A DNA stretch of 64,000 nt from assembly GCF_964355755.1 (NCBI RefSeq), contig NC_092674.1, forward strand, positions 21,232,001 through 21,296,000, in the 5' to 3' direction. The stretch is from Antedon mediterranea (lineage: Eukaryota; Echinodermata; Crinoidea; Comatulida; Antedonidae). A program made the translations under genes and the position numbers. The notes below the pieces were generated by a model, which worked only from the letters and a program-made list of their open reading frames with translations, was not told where the DNA came from and searched no databases. This document shows, piece by piece, positions 1 through 10,935 of this stretch; the first letter of the stretch is position 1; every line of letters starts with the position of its first letter.

Positions 1-265
1 AAAAGTTAATTAATCACTTGTGCCCAGTGCTTGCCTTAAACGAAAAGTTAAAATATATGGAACGCCAAACTGTAATGTTAGTATAATGCATTGATGAGAA
101 TGGTGATGTGAACTGCGGTAATAAATAATAAATAATATTTAAAATCAAAACAAAATTAAATTATTTAAAGAATCCATAATACAGTTTTAAGGTCAATAGT
201 AAATCTACAAAGAGATTGAATATCATCAATACAATAAACACATTTGTTTTGGTTTTTTTTAACAG

Positions 266-2964
266 TTGGAAAAAGATACGCGAAAGGTATTATTGGAAGG
301 GGTCATTTGATGATGTTCGTAATTTTATAGCCGCCTGTGATCAGTGCCAACGGAAAGAAGTTTTAAAAAAAGTGCCACTTCAACCTATACCCGTAACAGA
401 TACTGCTTTCAGACAGATCGGTATGGATATTGTTGGGCCTTTGATAAAGACAGAAAATGGTAAGGTATCTCATAACAATTTACTGAAAAAACAACAATGC
501 TGTGGCTGGATAAAAAAGTTAAATCAAAATGTAAAAGTAAAAAGCAAGAAGACATGAATGCAATACGTTCAGAAAACTCTGTAATTCATTCTTCAGGGCC
601 TAAAATTACAGTTAATAATTAGTTCTGTTCGGCCTTTATTGTAATAGGGCTGAACTTAAATTTATTATTGTAAAGGCAGAAGCGCAATATTTGTGAGGTT
701 TCTTGAAATTGTTAACTAAACTAAAATTATGTCAGTTCTATTTTTTACACTGTCAACAAAAACTAGATTTACCAAGAATCAGATGCTCTTATTATTGTGG
801 CCGGATTTACATCGATTATGGCTATACAGTAATAATCTTTATTTCTGCCTGTTTTAATTTGATCCAAGCCATGACTGGGGTAATACTGTTTAGCGCATAG
901 AGGTTTTACAACATTAGGCGCTATGTAAATCCACGATATTATTATTCTTCTTGTTCTTATTATTTTTATTGATATTAATATTGTTATTATTATTGTTATT
1001 TCATTCGTACAGTTTGGGTCTTGTACATCTCATCATGACATTTTGATACTATTATTACGGCTTATTATACTATTATTTGCTGTGTTTCAGGTAATCGATA
1101 CTTACTTGTATTTACCGAGTACCTTACCAAATGGGTGGAAGCTGATGCAATTCCAGATAAATCTGCTAAAACAGTGCTGAAATCTTTTATTGATTTTGTC
1201 TGCAGACATGGAACACCTTCTATATTGATTACAGACCAGGGTAGAGAGTTTTGTAATGAGCTGAATGACAGCTTCTGTAAGCGGATTGGGGTAGACCACA
1301 GAGTTGCCTCACCATACCATCCTCAAACAGGCGGGCAAATGGAGCGCTTTAACAGAACACTTTGCACAATGCTTATGACGTTTACCAACGCAGACCAAAA
1401 TGACTGGGATATACAACTCCCATACGTGTTGTTTGCCTACAGAACATCTGAGCACAAGTCTACGAAATGTGACCCATTCTCATTAGTTTACGGTAGAAAG
1501 GCTGTGTTGCCTGTAGAATTACGTATTCCCATCGTTTCGTCTAATAAAGATGACATATCCGGAACTGTTCCTTTAAAAATAAGAGTGGACGCTTTTTTGA
1601 AACTCAAAGATTCAAGGAGAAGGGCATCAGAAAATATCAAAAAAGCACAGAAAAAGCAAAAACATTATCATGATGCTGGTGTTAAAAGCAACACGTACTA
1701 TGCAGGAGATCAAGTGCTCTTGCAGAATTCCAGAAATTTGTCAAGAAAGGGAGGCAAAATTAATGCTCGATGGACTGGTCCATATATTATAGAAAAAGTC
1801 CTCACTCACAATACATATCGACTAAAAGGAAGAAAGGCTATTGTTAACGGAAACAAGATCAGACATTACAAGTCTGATAAAACAACCTCTTTGAACTGTC
1901 CATCATCAAGCACTAAACAGAAATGTAATACTGATGATAAGCATCTCCCTCCAAAGAAACGAAAGCGAACGCCAGACATCCCACCTGAAGTAACGCACCA
2001 TGATAACAGACCTACATCCAAGAATGGTGATATCACACCGGATGATCACATTATTAACATACCTACATCAAAGAATGTTGATGATAACGATAACAGACCT
2101 ACATCCAAGAATGATGATATCACACCGGATGATCACATTAACATACCTACATCCAAGAACGATGATATCACACTGGATAATCACGATAACATACCTACAT
2201 TAGACAATGATAATGTCGCACCGGATGATGACCATGACAACAGTAGGCCTGTATCTGATAGTGATGTGGTATACCTCAACACGAAAACTTCAAGAAAGTT
2301 ATTCTTTCCTGTCGATGCCAATTGGCAGCTTGAAAAGACAGCACCGTTTGGTATCAATGTCAAAAATTTTCACAAAACTCACTTAAAATGTGAAATGGAC
2401 AAGGCAGCCAGGCCTACTAAAGTTGTTAATATGAGAGGGGACGGCAACTGTCTTTTTAGGGCTTTGAGTTATATTCTCTTTGGTGTCCAGAACTACCATG
2501 TAGTTGTACGGGATTACATACTAAACTATATGTCCATGAACAAAAACCTATTTGAAAAAATTGAATCCAGATCATTTGAACGATACGTGGAAGACACGAG
2601 AATGGGGGAATATGGGACATGGGGTTCGGACATCGAAATCATGGCATTTGCGACCATGTCAAATACGAATGTTTATGTTTACAGTAAATATGGAAGAAGG
2701 AAAGGAGTTCCACATTACGAATGGTTGAAATATGCACCAATAAGTAATCAGTTTGGTGATTTAGTATCTGAAAGAAACATCTATCTATCAAACGTATGTG
2801 CACACTTTGAGCCTGTCCTGGATGTAGACAAGAGGGCTTATGATGCTGAATTAAAATACACTCGTACACCATACGCACCAATCAAAAACCACCTTGCACG
2901 GAAATACTGGGATATTGTATCCGATGTGACCCTCAATGCTGCTCTGGTAAATAATTTCTGTTAG
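266..2964 (+). CDS. Integrase-OTU protease fusion, 3' exons of a multi-exon gene
   Basis: Two exons are seen, 266-459 and 1091-2964 (stop 2962-2964). Exon 266 follows a pyrimidine-rich AG acceptor and is entered mid-codon, so the gene starts upstream of the window. The first exon carries the CxxC half of the integrase H2C2 zinc finger (ACDQCQRK) and the first catalytic Asp (MDIVGP). The second has D at 1234 (ITDQG) and E at 1342 (QMERFN), 35 residues apart: a complete D,D35E core. A GPY/F-type module follows (WTGPYIIEKV, about 1771-1800), then a basic nuclear-localisation-like run (PPKKRKR), an acidic repeat linker, and an OTU domain with DGNC (Cys codon 2449) and a late His (AHFEP, codon 2803). 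The family reaction is strand transfer for the integrase and ubiquitin cleavage for OTU. All catalytic residues look intact and no frameshift is seen. It may be a domesticated host gene or an intron-bearing retroelement; the GTG at 1135 is an internal Val codon, not a start. Confidence 0.85.
460..1090 (+). other. Intron splitting the integrase catalytic core
   Basis: The donor is G|GTAAGG at 460 and the acceptor is TGTGTTTCAG ending at 1090. The phases agree: one base from the upstream exon plus two from the downstream exon make a Gly codon, and the reading continues straight into the conserved YLLVFTEYLTKW block of gypsy integrases. The intron separates the first catalytic Asp from the second. 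Its 631 bp are AT-rich and hold no coding sequence that I recognise. Confidence 0.85.
2011..2214 (+). repeat. In-frame tandem repeat in the integrase-OTU linker
   Basis: Degenerate units with the pattern RPTSKNDDITPDDH / IPTSKNDD recur about five times between the integrase tail and the OTU domain. The unit length varies in multiples of three, so the frame is kept. The linker is rich in Asp, Asn, Thr and Pro and is probably disordered. A repeat of this kind may vary in length between alleles. Confidence 0.8.
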
Positions 2965-2969
2965 TTCTT

Positions 2970-3582
2970 TTAACACATTGACTGCCAAGGCATTTTCCGT
3001 AATTTCTGTCCCAGTGCCAAGTCCCGTTTACATATTAAATTACAGTTTGAAAGTGTAACATCTGGTCACAGACTATCATGATGTCATTCAAAATACGATG
3101 GCGGGAAAAACCGTTGAGACGTATAAATACGTCACTGGCAATGGTCCAACAATTTTATTGACTTTGCCAGGAACGTAAATATACGTCGGGGATTTTCCGC
3201 GCTAAAATCGGTCAAACCTATCATCGAGAGATAAAAACAGTAAACCACACTGAATCATTTCATCCTTTATTATTTTTATTTACTATTAGCGCAATTTATG
3301 ACATGTTTGAGATGATTATATTGAGTGTGAGGGCGCCATCGTATCAACCATATTCAATGCATGAGGGAATAAACACAAACAAACATACGACATTTATTTT
3401 TAGATTATCGTTTACGTACATCATTCATAAACTGCCATGCGATAATTCCTGTTCCAATCACCACTGCCAGCGATTCTACATACAATACAAAAGTGCTACG
3501 ATTTTGACGTAGTATTACGTCTTGGCAAGTAGCGACACGCAATTTTTGACGTATAAATACGCCGTGGCAGTGAACGTGTTAA
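2970..3582. mobile_element. TTAA-flanked MITE (piggyBac-like)
   Basis: TTAA occurs at 2970-2973 and at 3579-3582. The ends are imperfect inverted repeats of about 18 bp (TTAACACATTGACTGCCA against TTAACACGTTCACTGCCA). Internal palindromic words of the type GACGTATAAATACGTC recur near both ends. There is no coding capacity for a transposase. The TTAA target is typical of piggyBac-type elements; that class is inferred. It begins five bases after the integrase-OTU stop codon, so it would form most of the proximal 3' UTR. Confidence 0.8.
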
Positions 3583-3649
3583 AACCAAATTACTTAATTA
3601 TCTCAATATTTATTTTTTAAATAATTTTGATATTGAAAATGTGTGTAGT

Positions 3650-3835
3650 TGGTCGCTTTCTTGTCGATGTTTTTATTGTAGAACGTAATTTATTTATTTT
3701 TCTCTGTTCTGGGTTGACCAACTAGCATAGGTGTTTAGCACCTGTTTGGTCTTTCCGTGCCTCCTTTTATAATTGTTTTGTCTTCTTTATTTATGTATAT
3801 GGCAGAAATTGAATAAATAAAAAAAAAAAAATAAT
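3650..3835 (+). mobile_element. Probable non-LTR retrotransposon 3' tail
   Basis: The stretch ends with GGCAGAAATTGAATAAATAA followed by an A-rich tract near 3820, and contains a short hairpin (AGGTGTTTAGCACCT) seen in many LINE 3' UTRs. No reverse transcriptase frame is left. It could instead be the true polyadenylation region of the integrase-OTU gene, since AATAAA at 3812 lies downstream of that stop in the same orientation. Confidence 0.4.
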
Positions 3836-4257
3836 AATAATTACGAAGATAAAAATGTGGTATTTTTGGGGAAAAATGAAGTTTGAGGACGCTGTTCACA
3901 AAATAAAAATACATCTTTAAGTTGCCTGTATCTAATTAACTTTTAGCCATAATAATTTGAAAATGGTCTTATTTGATATATAATTAAATTTTCGTTAAAA
4001 CTTTATATTTAAACACACCTAATTCTAATAAATTCATGTGAAGTGCTTAAAATCAGCAAATATAACACATTTTAATATTGTAACAAATGCTAGTGATGTT
4101 AATAAATTACAAAGTTAGTGATCATAAATTGAATTATTTTACATTTCTATAAAATGTTGTTATTATAAAACATATACTGTAAATGTAAATTTTTCGAAAG
4201 ATTTCGCAAAAAAAATCCTTTTACGTCCAATAGATTTTGAGATTGCAGGAATGTGTA

Positions 4258-4620
4258 TTACCTGTACAGGTCAAAGGTCAATAAGAACATTTTGGGTCAT
4301 TTTCGTGAAAAAGTTCTTATTAGACTGAATAGAAACATACACCTTCAGAATATTTTGAGCCCTATTTAAAGTTTGTCCAACTGTTAGTTACGGAGTTATA
4401 TGATATGTAGGTCAAAGGTCAAAAATGCCAAAAATCATACTTCCGGCCATTTTTGGACAAACTTTTCCATTAGAACGAATATTAATATGCATCTCCCAAG
4501 TAATTTGACACTAAAATTATTTCATTTAATCTGAGCGTTACAAAGATATGACCATTTTGTTTTCAATGGGTCAAAATTGAGGTCAGAGGTCAAAGATGAA
4601 TTTTAGAAATTTGACAACAT
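4258..4620. repeat. Degenerate repeat with DR1-type AGGTCA pairs
   Basis: The word AGGTCAAAGGTCA occurs near 4266 and 4410, and AGGTCAGAGGTCA near 4583, spaced about 143 and 170 bp apart in a degenerate tandem context. AGGTCA repeats spaced by one base are the DR1 site of HNF4/RXR-type nuclear receptors. Similar words occur in the repeat at 23.6-24.16 kb, so the simplest reading is a repeat family, not a dedicated enhancer. Confidence 0.5.
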
Positions 4621-5689
4621 GGGTTTTTACAACCAGCATGATTCAAATATTCATAAAACACAATGTTTACACTTTCCCCATGATCTGCACACGAAGGCAA
4701 TTTTTGTTACATAGGGATCTGGACTAAAGGGGTCTAATGGCAGATAACAACAGACCAAATATAATGTGTCCAGTGTAAACAGGCGATGATGTGTCATGCG
4801 CCCTGCTTTGATCGCTACAAGGATTAAAAAGCAGATTGTACAAAGAATAACGCGACTAAAGGTAAGGTAAAAGTACGTGAATTAGATTGTAAATAGTGTT
4901 TATTTTTATTGTATTTTTATGTTTAAAAAACTTGTTCATATTTACAACTCATATGATTCTGTTTCATAATGTTATGCAATTTTCTTCTATAATATGTTTT
5001 CTTTGGTCAAAGGAGCACATACAAACGTGCAACCTACCCTCTTTATGATCATTAACCTTGACGTGGTAGCGAGGCTTGCAGTGTATTGGTAGCCAGACCA
5101 ATGATGATCAATAACAAAGTAAAATAAATACAAACACACTTACTGAAACAAGTTTTAATAGCAAAAAATAAATAAATAAATAAATAAATATTTTTCTATA
5201 ATTATTTTTCATTATTATTACACTATTATTATTTTGTCCTGTTAATATAAGTAATGATCAATGATATATAATTTATGTTTACAAAACTCGTTCATATTTA
5301 CAACTCATTCTGACAAGACAACAACATATTTTTTGTAATTCACAATTCATACATTTATTTATTTTCAATCTGTCTGCATAACAAAAAATATATAGTATAA
5401 CAGATAGATTCCAGATACCGGATCGTTGTTTTTTTACATAACAAGTCATTTTTTCTTTGAATATAAATTCGGATTTAAGGACAAAATACTAAAATAAATA
5501 CTTACACCAAAGGTGCATAAAAACGTGTTGATGTGGCGCTATATCAATTTCATTATCTTTGCATTCACCCTAGACGCACATAGTGTGACACCCCCACCAT
5601 ATTCTCGATGTGACGATCAATGTGCCAATTAACATAATACTTCAGTAAAACGGATTATGTTCTTTCAAGAGATCAGCTATATCGTGTTG
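4621..5689. other. AT-rich intergenic sequence
   Basis: No gene is recognised. A diverged duplication of about 50 bp (a block around TTCATATTTACAACTCAT) appears near 4930 and 5285. An (AATA)n run lies near 5166. Confidence 0.5.
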
Positions 5690-8600
5690 ATTATAAAAAG
5701 GTGCAACTTTTAATTGATTGGGGATTAAACGGTCGCTAAATGGAAGTGTTTAAATTTAAGTGATCTTTAATTGGAAGAGAACCATTACAATAACTTGTTT
5801 TTTTATCACATGATTATAAACTATTTATTCTTCTTGTCTTTACTCGTACAAAATAATATAACGGTCGCTAATTAGAAGTGTCTTAAAGTAAAGTGATCTT
5901 TAATTGGAAGAGGACCAGTAAAATTACTTGTTTTTTTATCCCATGATTAAAAACTATTTATTCTTATTGTTTTTACTCAAACAAAATAATATAACGGTCG
6001 CTAATTGGAAGTGTTTAAACTAAAATGATCTATAATTGGAAGAGGACCCGTACAATTACTTGTTTTTTATCACATGATTATAAACTATTTATTCTTCTTG
6101 TCTTAACTATTTATTCTTCTTGTCTTTATTCATACCAAAAAATATAACGGTCGCTAATTAGAAGTGTCTTAAAGTTAAGTGATCTTAAATTTAAAGAGGA
6201 CCAGTACACTAATTACTTGTTTTTTATCACATGATTAAAAAATATTTATTATTCTTGTCTTTACTCATACAAAATAAAATAACGGTCGCTAATTGGATGT
6301 GTTTAAATTTAAGTGATCTTTAATTGGAAGAGGACTAGTACAATTACTTGTTTTATATCACATGATTATAAACTATTTGTTATTCTTGTCTTTACTCGTA
6401 TAAAATAATAAAACGGTCGCTAAATGGAAGTGTTTAAATTTAAGTGATCTTTAATTGGAAGAGGACTAGTACAATTACTTATTTTTTATCACATAATTAA
6501 AATCTATTTATTCTTCTTGTTTTTATTCATACAAAATAATAATAACGGTCTCTAAATGGAAGTGTCTTAAAGTAAAGTGACCTTTAATTGGAAGAGAACC
6601 AGTACAATTACTTGTGTTATATCACATGATTATAAACTATTTATGCTTCTTGTTTTTATTCATAAAAAATAATATAACGGTCGCTAATTGGAAGTGTCTT
6701 AAAGTAAAGTGATCTTTCATTGGAAGAGGACCAGTACAATTAATTGTTTTTTATCACATGATTAAAATCTATTTATTCTTTTTGTTTTTATTCATACAAA
6801 ATAATAATAACGGTCGCTAATTGGAATTGTTTAAATTTAAGTGATCTTTAATTGGAAGAGGACCAGTACAATAACTTGTTTTTTATCACATGATTATAAA
6901 CTATTTATTATTCTTGCCTTTCTTCATACAAAATAATATAACGGTCGCTAATTGGAAGTGTTTAAATTTAAGTGATCTTTAATTGAAAGAGGACCAGTAC
7001 AATTACTTGTTTTTTATCACATGATTAAAATCTATTTATTCTTCTTGTTTTTTATTCATACAAAATAATAATAACGGTCGCTAATTGGAAATTTTTAAAT
7101 TTAAGTGATCTTTAATTGGAAGAGGACCAGTACAATTACTTGTTTTTTATCACATGATTAAAATCTATTTATTCTTCTTGTCTTTATTCATACCAAATAA
7201 TATAACGGTCGCTAATTGGAAGTGTCTTAAAGTAAAGTGATCTTTCATTGGAAGAGGAGCAGTACAATTACTTGTTTTTTAAACTTCTTGTCTTTACTCA
7301 TACAAAATAATAAAATGGTCGGTAAGTGGAAGTGTCTTAAACTAAAGTGATCTATAATTGGAAGAGTACCAGTAAAATTACTTGTTTTTCATCACATGAT
7401 TAAAATCTATTTATTCTTCTTGTTTTTATTCATACAAAATAATAATAACGGTCGCTAATTGGAAGTGTATAAATTTAAGTGATCTTTAATTGGAAGAGAA
7501 CCAGTACAATAACTTGTTTTTTATCACATGATTATAAACTATTTATTATTCTTGTCTTTCTTTATACAAAATAATATAACGGTCGATCGCTAATTGGAAG
7601 TGTCTTAAATTAAAGTGATCTTTAATTGGAAGAGGACCAGTACAATTACTTGTTTTTTATCACATGATTAAAATCTATTTATTCTTTTTGTTTTTATTCA
7701 TACAAAATAATATTAACGGTCGCTAATTGGAAGTGTTTAAATTTAAGTGATCTTTAATTGGAAGAGGACCAGTACAATTAATTGTTTTTTATCACATGAT
7801 TAAAATCTATTTTTTCTTTTTGTTTTTATTCATACAAAATAATAATAACGGTCGCTAATTGGAATTGTTTAAATTTAAGTGATCTTTAATTGGAAGAGGA
7901 CCAGTACAATAACTTGTTTTTTATCACATGATTATAAACTATTTATTATTCTTGCCTTTCTTCATACAAAATAATATAACGGTCGCTAATTGGAAGTGTT
8001 TAAATTTAAGTGATCTTTAATTAGAAGAGGACCAGTACAATTACTTGTTTTTTATCACATGATTAAAATCTATTTATTCTTCTTGTTTTTTATTCATACA
8101 AAATAATAATAACGGTCGCTAATTGGAAATTTTTAAATTTAAGTGATCTTTAATTGGAAGAGGACCAGTACAATTACTTGTTTTTTATCACATGATTAAA
8201 ATCTATTTATTCTTCTTGTCTTTATTCATACCAAATAATATAACGGTCGCTAATTGGAAGTGTCTTAAAGTAAAGTGATCTTTCATTGGAAGAGGAGCAG
8301 TACAATTACTTGTTTTTTAAACTTCTTGTCTTTACTCATACAAAATAATAAAATGGTCGGTAAGTGGAAGTGTCTTAAACTAAAGTGATCTATAATTGGA
8401 AGAGTACCAGTACAATTACTTGTTTTTTATCACATGATTATAAACTATTTATTCCTCTTGTCTGTACTCATACAAAATAATAATAACGGTCGCTAATTGG
8501 GAGTGTCTTAAAGTAAAGTGATCTTTAATTGGAAGAGGACCAGTACAATAACTTGTTTTTTATCACATGATTATAAACTATTTATTATTCTTTCCTTTCT

Positions 8601-9175
8601 TCATACAAAATAATATAACGGTCGCTAATTGGAAGTGTCTTAAAGTAAAGTGATCTTTAATTGGAAGAGGACCAGTACAATTACTTGTTTTTTATCACAT
8701 GATTATAAACTATTTATTATTCTTTCCTTTCTTCATACAAAATAATATAACGGTCGCTAATTGGAAGTGTCTTAAAGTAAAGTGATCTTTAATTGGAAGA
8801 AGACCAGTACAATTACTTGTTTTTTATCACATGATTAAAATCTATTTATTCTTCTTGTTTTTTATTCATACAAAATAATAATAACGGTCGCTAATTGGAA
8901 GTGTTTAAATTTAAGTGATCTTTAATTGGAAGAGGACCAGTACAATTACTTGTTTTTTATCACATGATTATAAACTATTTATTATTCTTGTCTTTACTCA
9001 TACAAAATAATAAAAATGGTCGCTAATTGAAAGTGTTTAAACTAAAGTGTTCTTTAATTGGAAGAGGACCAGTATAATTACTTGTTTTTATTACATGATT
9101 ATTATTATATTATTATTTATTCTTCTTGTCTTTATTCATACCAAATAATACAATGGTCGCTATTTGGAGGTGTTT
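5690..9175. repeat. 132-bp satellite array, about 26 copies
   Basis: The word ACGGTCGCTAATTGGAAG recurs at steps of 131-135 bp (for example 5731, 5863, 5996, 6284, 6415, 6547, 6679, 6812, 6943). Each monomer has two related half-sites (CTAATTGGAAGTG and TTTAATTGGAAGAGGACC), followed by ATCACATGATTA and an AT-rich stretch. One step is 153 bp because of a local 20-bp duplication. The blocks starting near 6790 and 7830 are nearly the same over several monomers, including a shared short monomer (GGTCGGTAAGTGG at 7318 and 8355), giving a ~1,037-bp higher-order unit. No ORF of note is present. Confidence 0.93.
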
Positions 9176-10935
9176 TAAGCCAAAAAATCTTTGAAAAATA
9201 AAAACTAGTTTGGCATTATTAACTTAATAGTCGTCGTTAAAAAAAGACAAGTGCATGCGCAATCACGATCAAAACCTGAATCTCAAATCTCAACCACGGA
9301 CGGTATTCAATCCAAGGGTCAGACATTATTAAACGCGCCGGACAGCATTAAATTGTTGGAAAACGCCCGCGAACCCGTTGAAACATGCAATTGGACACTA
9401 TCCAATGTTGAAAAGTGTCCACCTGGACACTTTTGAATGATGGACACATTTCAATCTTACACCGGCATTAATTACCACGCAGGGCAGGATGGATCTGCCT
9501 GGGTGGGAATTAATGATAACAATACCCAGTTTTCCTTTTCTCCGTCAACTGTATACCAGACAGGCGTAAAAAACATTTCCATATCTAGCATTCACAAAAA
9601 CTCATCACATCATCATTTCGTAAAGAAACGACATGAAGTTTACACACAAGCGTGTATCAAAACGTAATATAGCGCATTCGCATCATCTTAGTTGTTCAAT
9701 TTTTGAAATTTCCAAAAATGCATATTCAAAAATCAACAAAAATATACAATATTACAGATCTCCCAACTTGTGAGATTTTCTGAACACTATAGAGGGCGCA
9801 ATAATATTTTAAAATACATCAAACCATAGAGGGCAATATTAAAAAATGGTAACGATATTGGCATCTAACAGTAAACATGATATGTCAGGCGTGCCAAAAG
9901 CGGAAATGTGATGCAACTCAGTTCGCTCATTACAGTATTAGGACGCACGAATTCATTTATAACATTTTACGGACCGATGATAGTACAGTATCCTACTCTC
10001 TTGTTTCTATCTATAGATAGAACAAATTTCAAACCGCCAATCAATTAATCAATTCATTTAAAACGATATGATGAGGAAATCAAGATGAGGAAGTCTGTGA
10101 GAAGGAGAAAAACCTAGATTTGAACCCGGAACCTTCTGCTTGATATGTCCTAACCATTTAGACAACTGGGGCTTTCATAGTATTGTTAAAACCCGATTGG
10201 ATAGCGACTCTTTAACATTCTCGGCGTGGTACGACGGCGGAACATCACTAGCCCCTTCGTTGTACGCACGCGCACCACAGAGATCAAATTGATACGCCCT
10301 CATCTTTTAGTATTTTTATTCACGAAGTGGGATATATTTCATCCAAAATATCGGGAGAAATTGCATGGTGGCAGGTGTGAGGACGTGACACGAAGTATAT
10401 TGAGACTCCCACTTTAACATGGTTGTAATTAGATATAACCCAGAACTTATTGACTTCCATCAATGGAGTTTCGTTTAAACAAGAAGATATTTCTTACAAA
10501 AAACGCCGCTCGACATTTTAAAATTAATCATTGTTCTTTTGATTAATTTATGATTATTTAGTAAAAAGATGTCCTTTAATCGCAAAGATACATACAAATC
10601 ACAGATAGTTCTTTAATTATGAATCACATGCCCAATTTTTCACTAGTTAATTGTATACACAGAATTTGAAAGAAGACATGTGTACCTTTCCAAAAATGTA
10701 TTATTTGCCAACAAATATCAATCTACTAATTCAAAAATGGCATTTAAAAATGGTCAATTTTGAACTTTATTGTGCTGTAGCCTGTTTGTGTGTGAGCTCA
10801 ACCTGAACTGTACGCATGCAACTGAATACCCTCTGAGAGACAACGTGACTTCACAGCGGTACAAGTGAAAATTCTTGATCAAAAAATCTGTTGATTCGCG
10901 TCAACCAATCAAAGAGCAAGAATCCAAAATCGTTC

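Noticed and set aside
9251-9667. Short ORFs of 61 and 76 codons as genes
   Set aside because: They start in or beside repeat R, are not preserved in copy B (which has substitutions and a deletion), and show no motif.
10226-10417. ORF MVRRRNITSPFVVRTRTTEI as a gene
   Set aside because: The same peptide occurs at 29834 because both belong to repeat R; in copy B it runs into the C-rich element. There is no sign of coding constraint.
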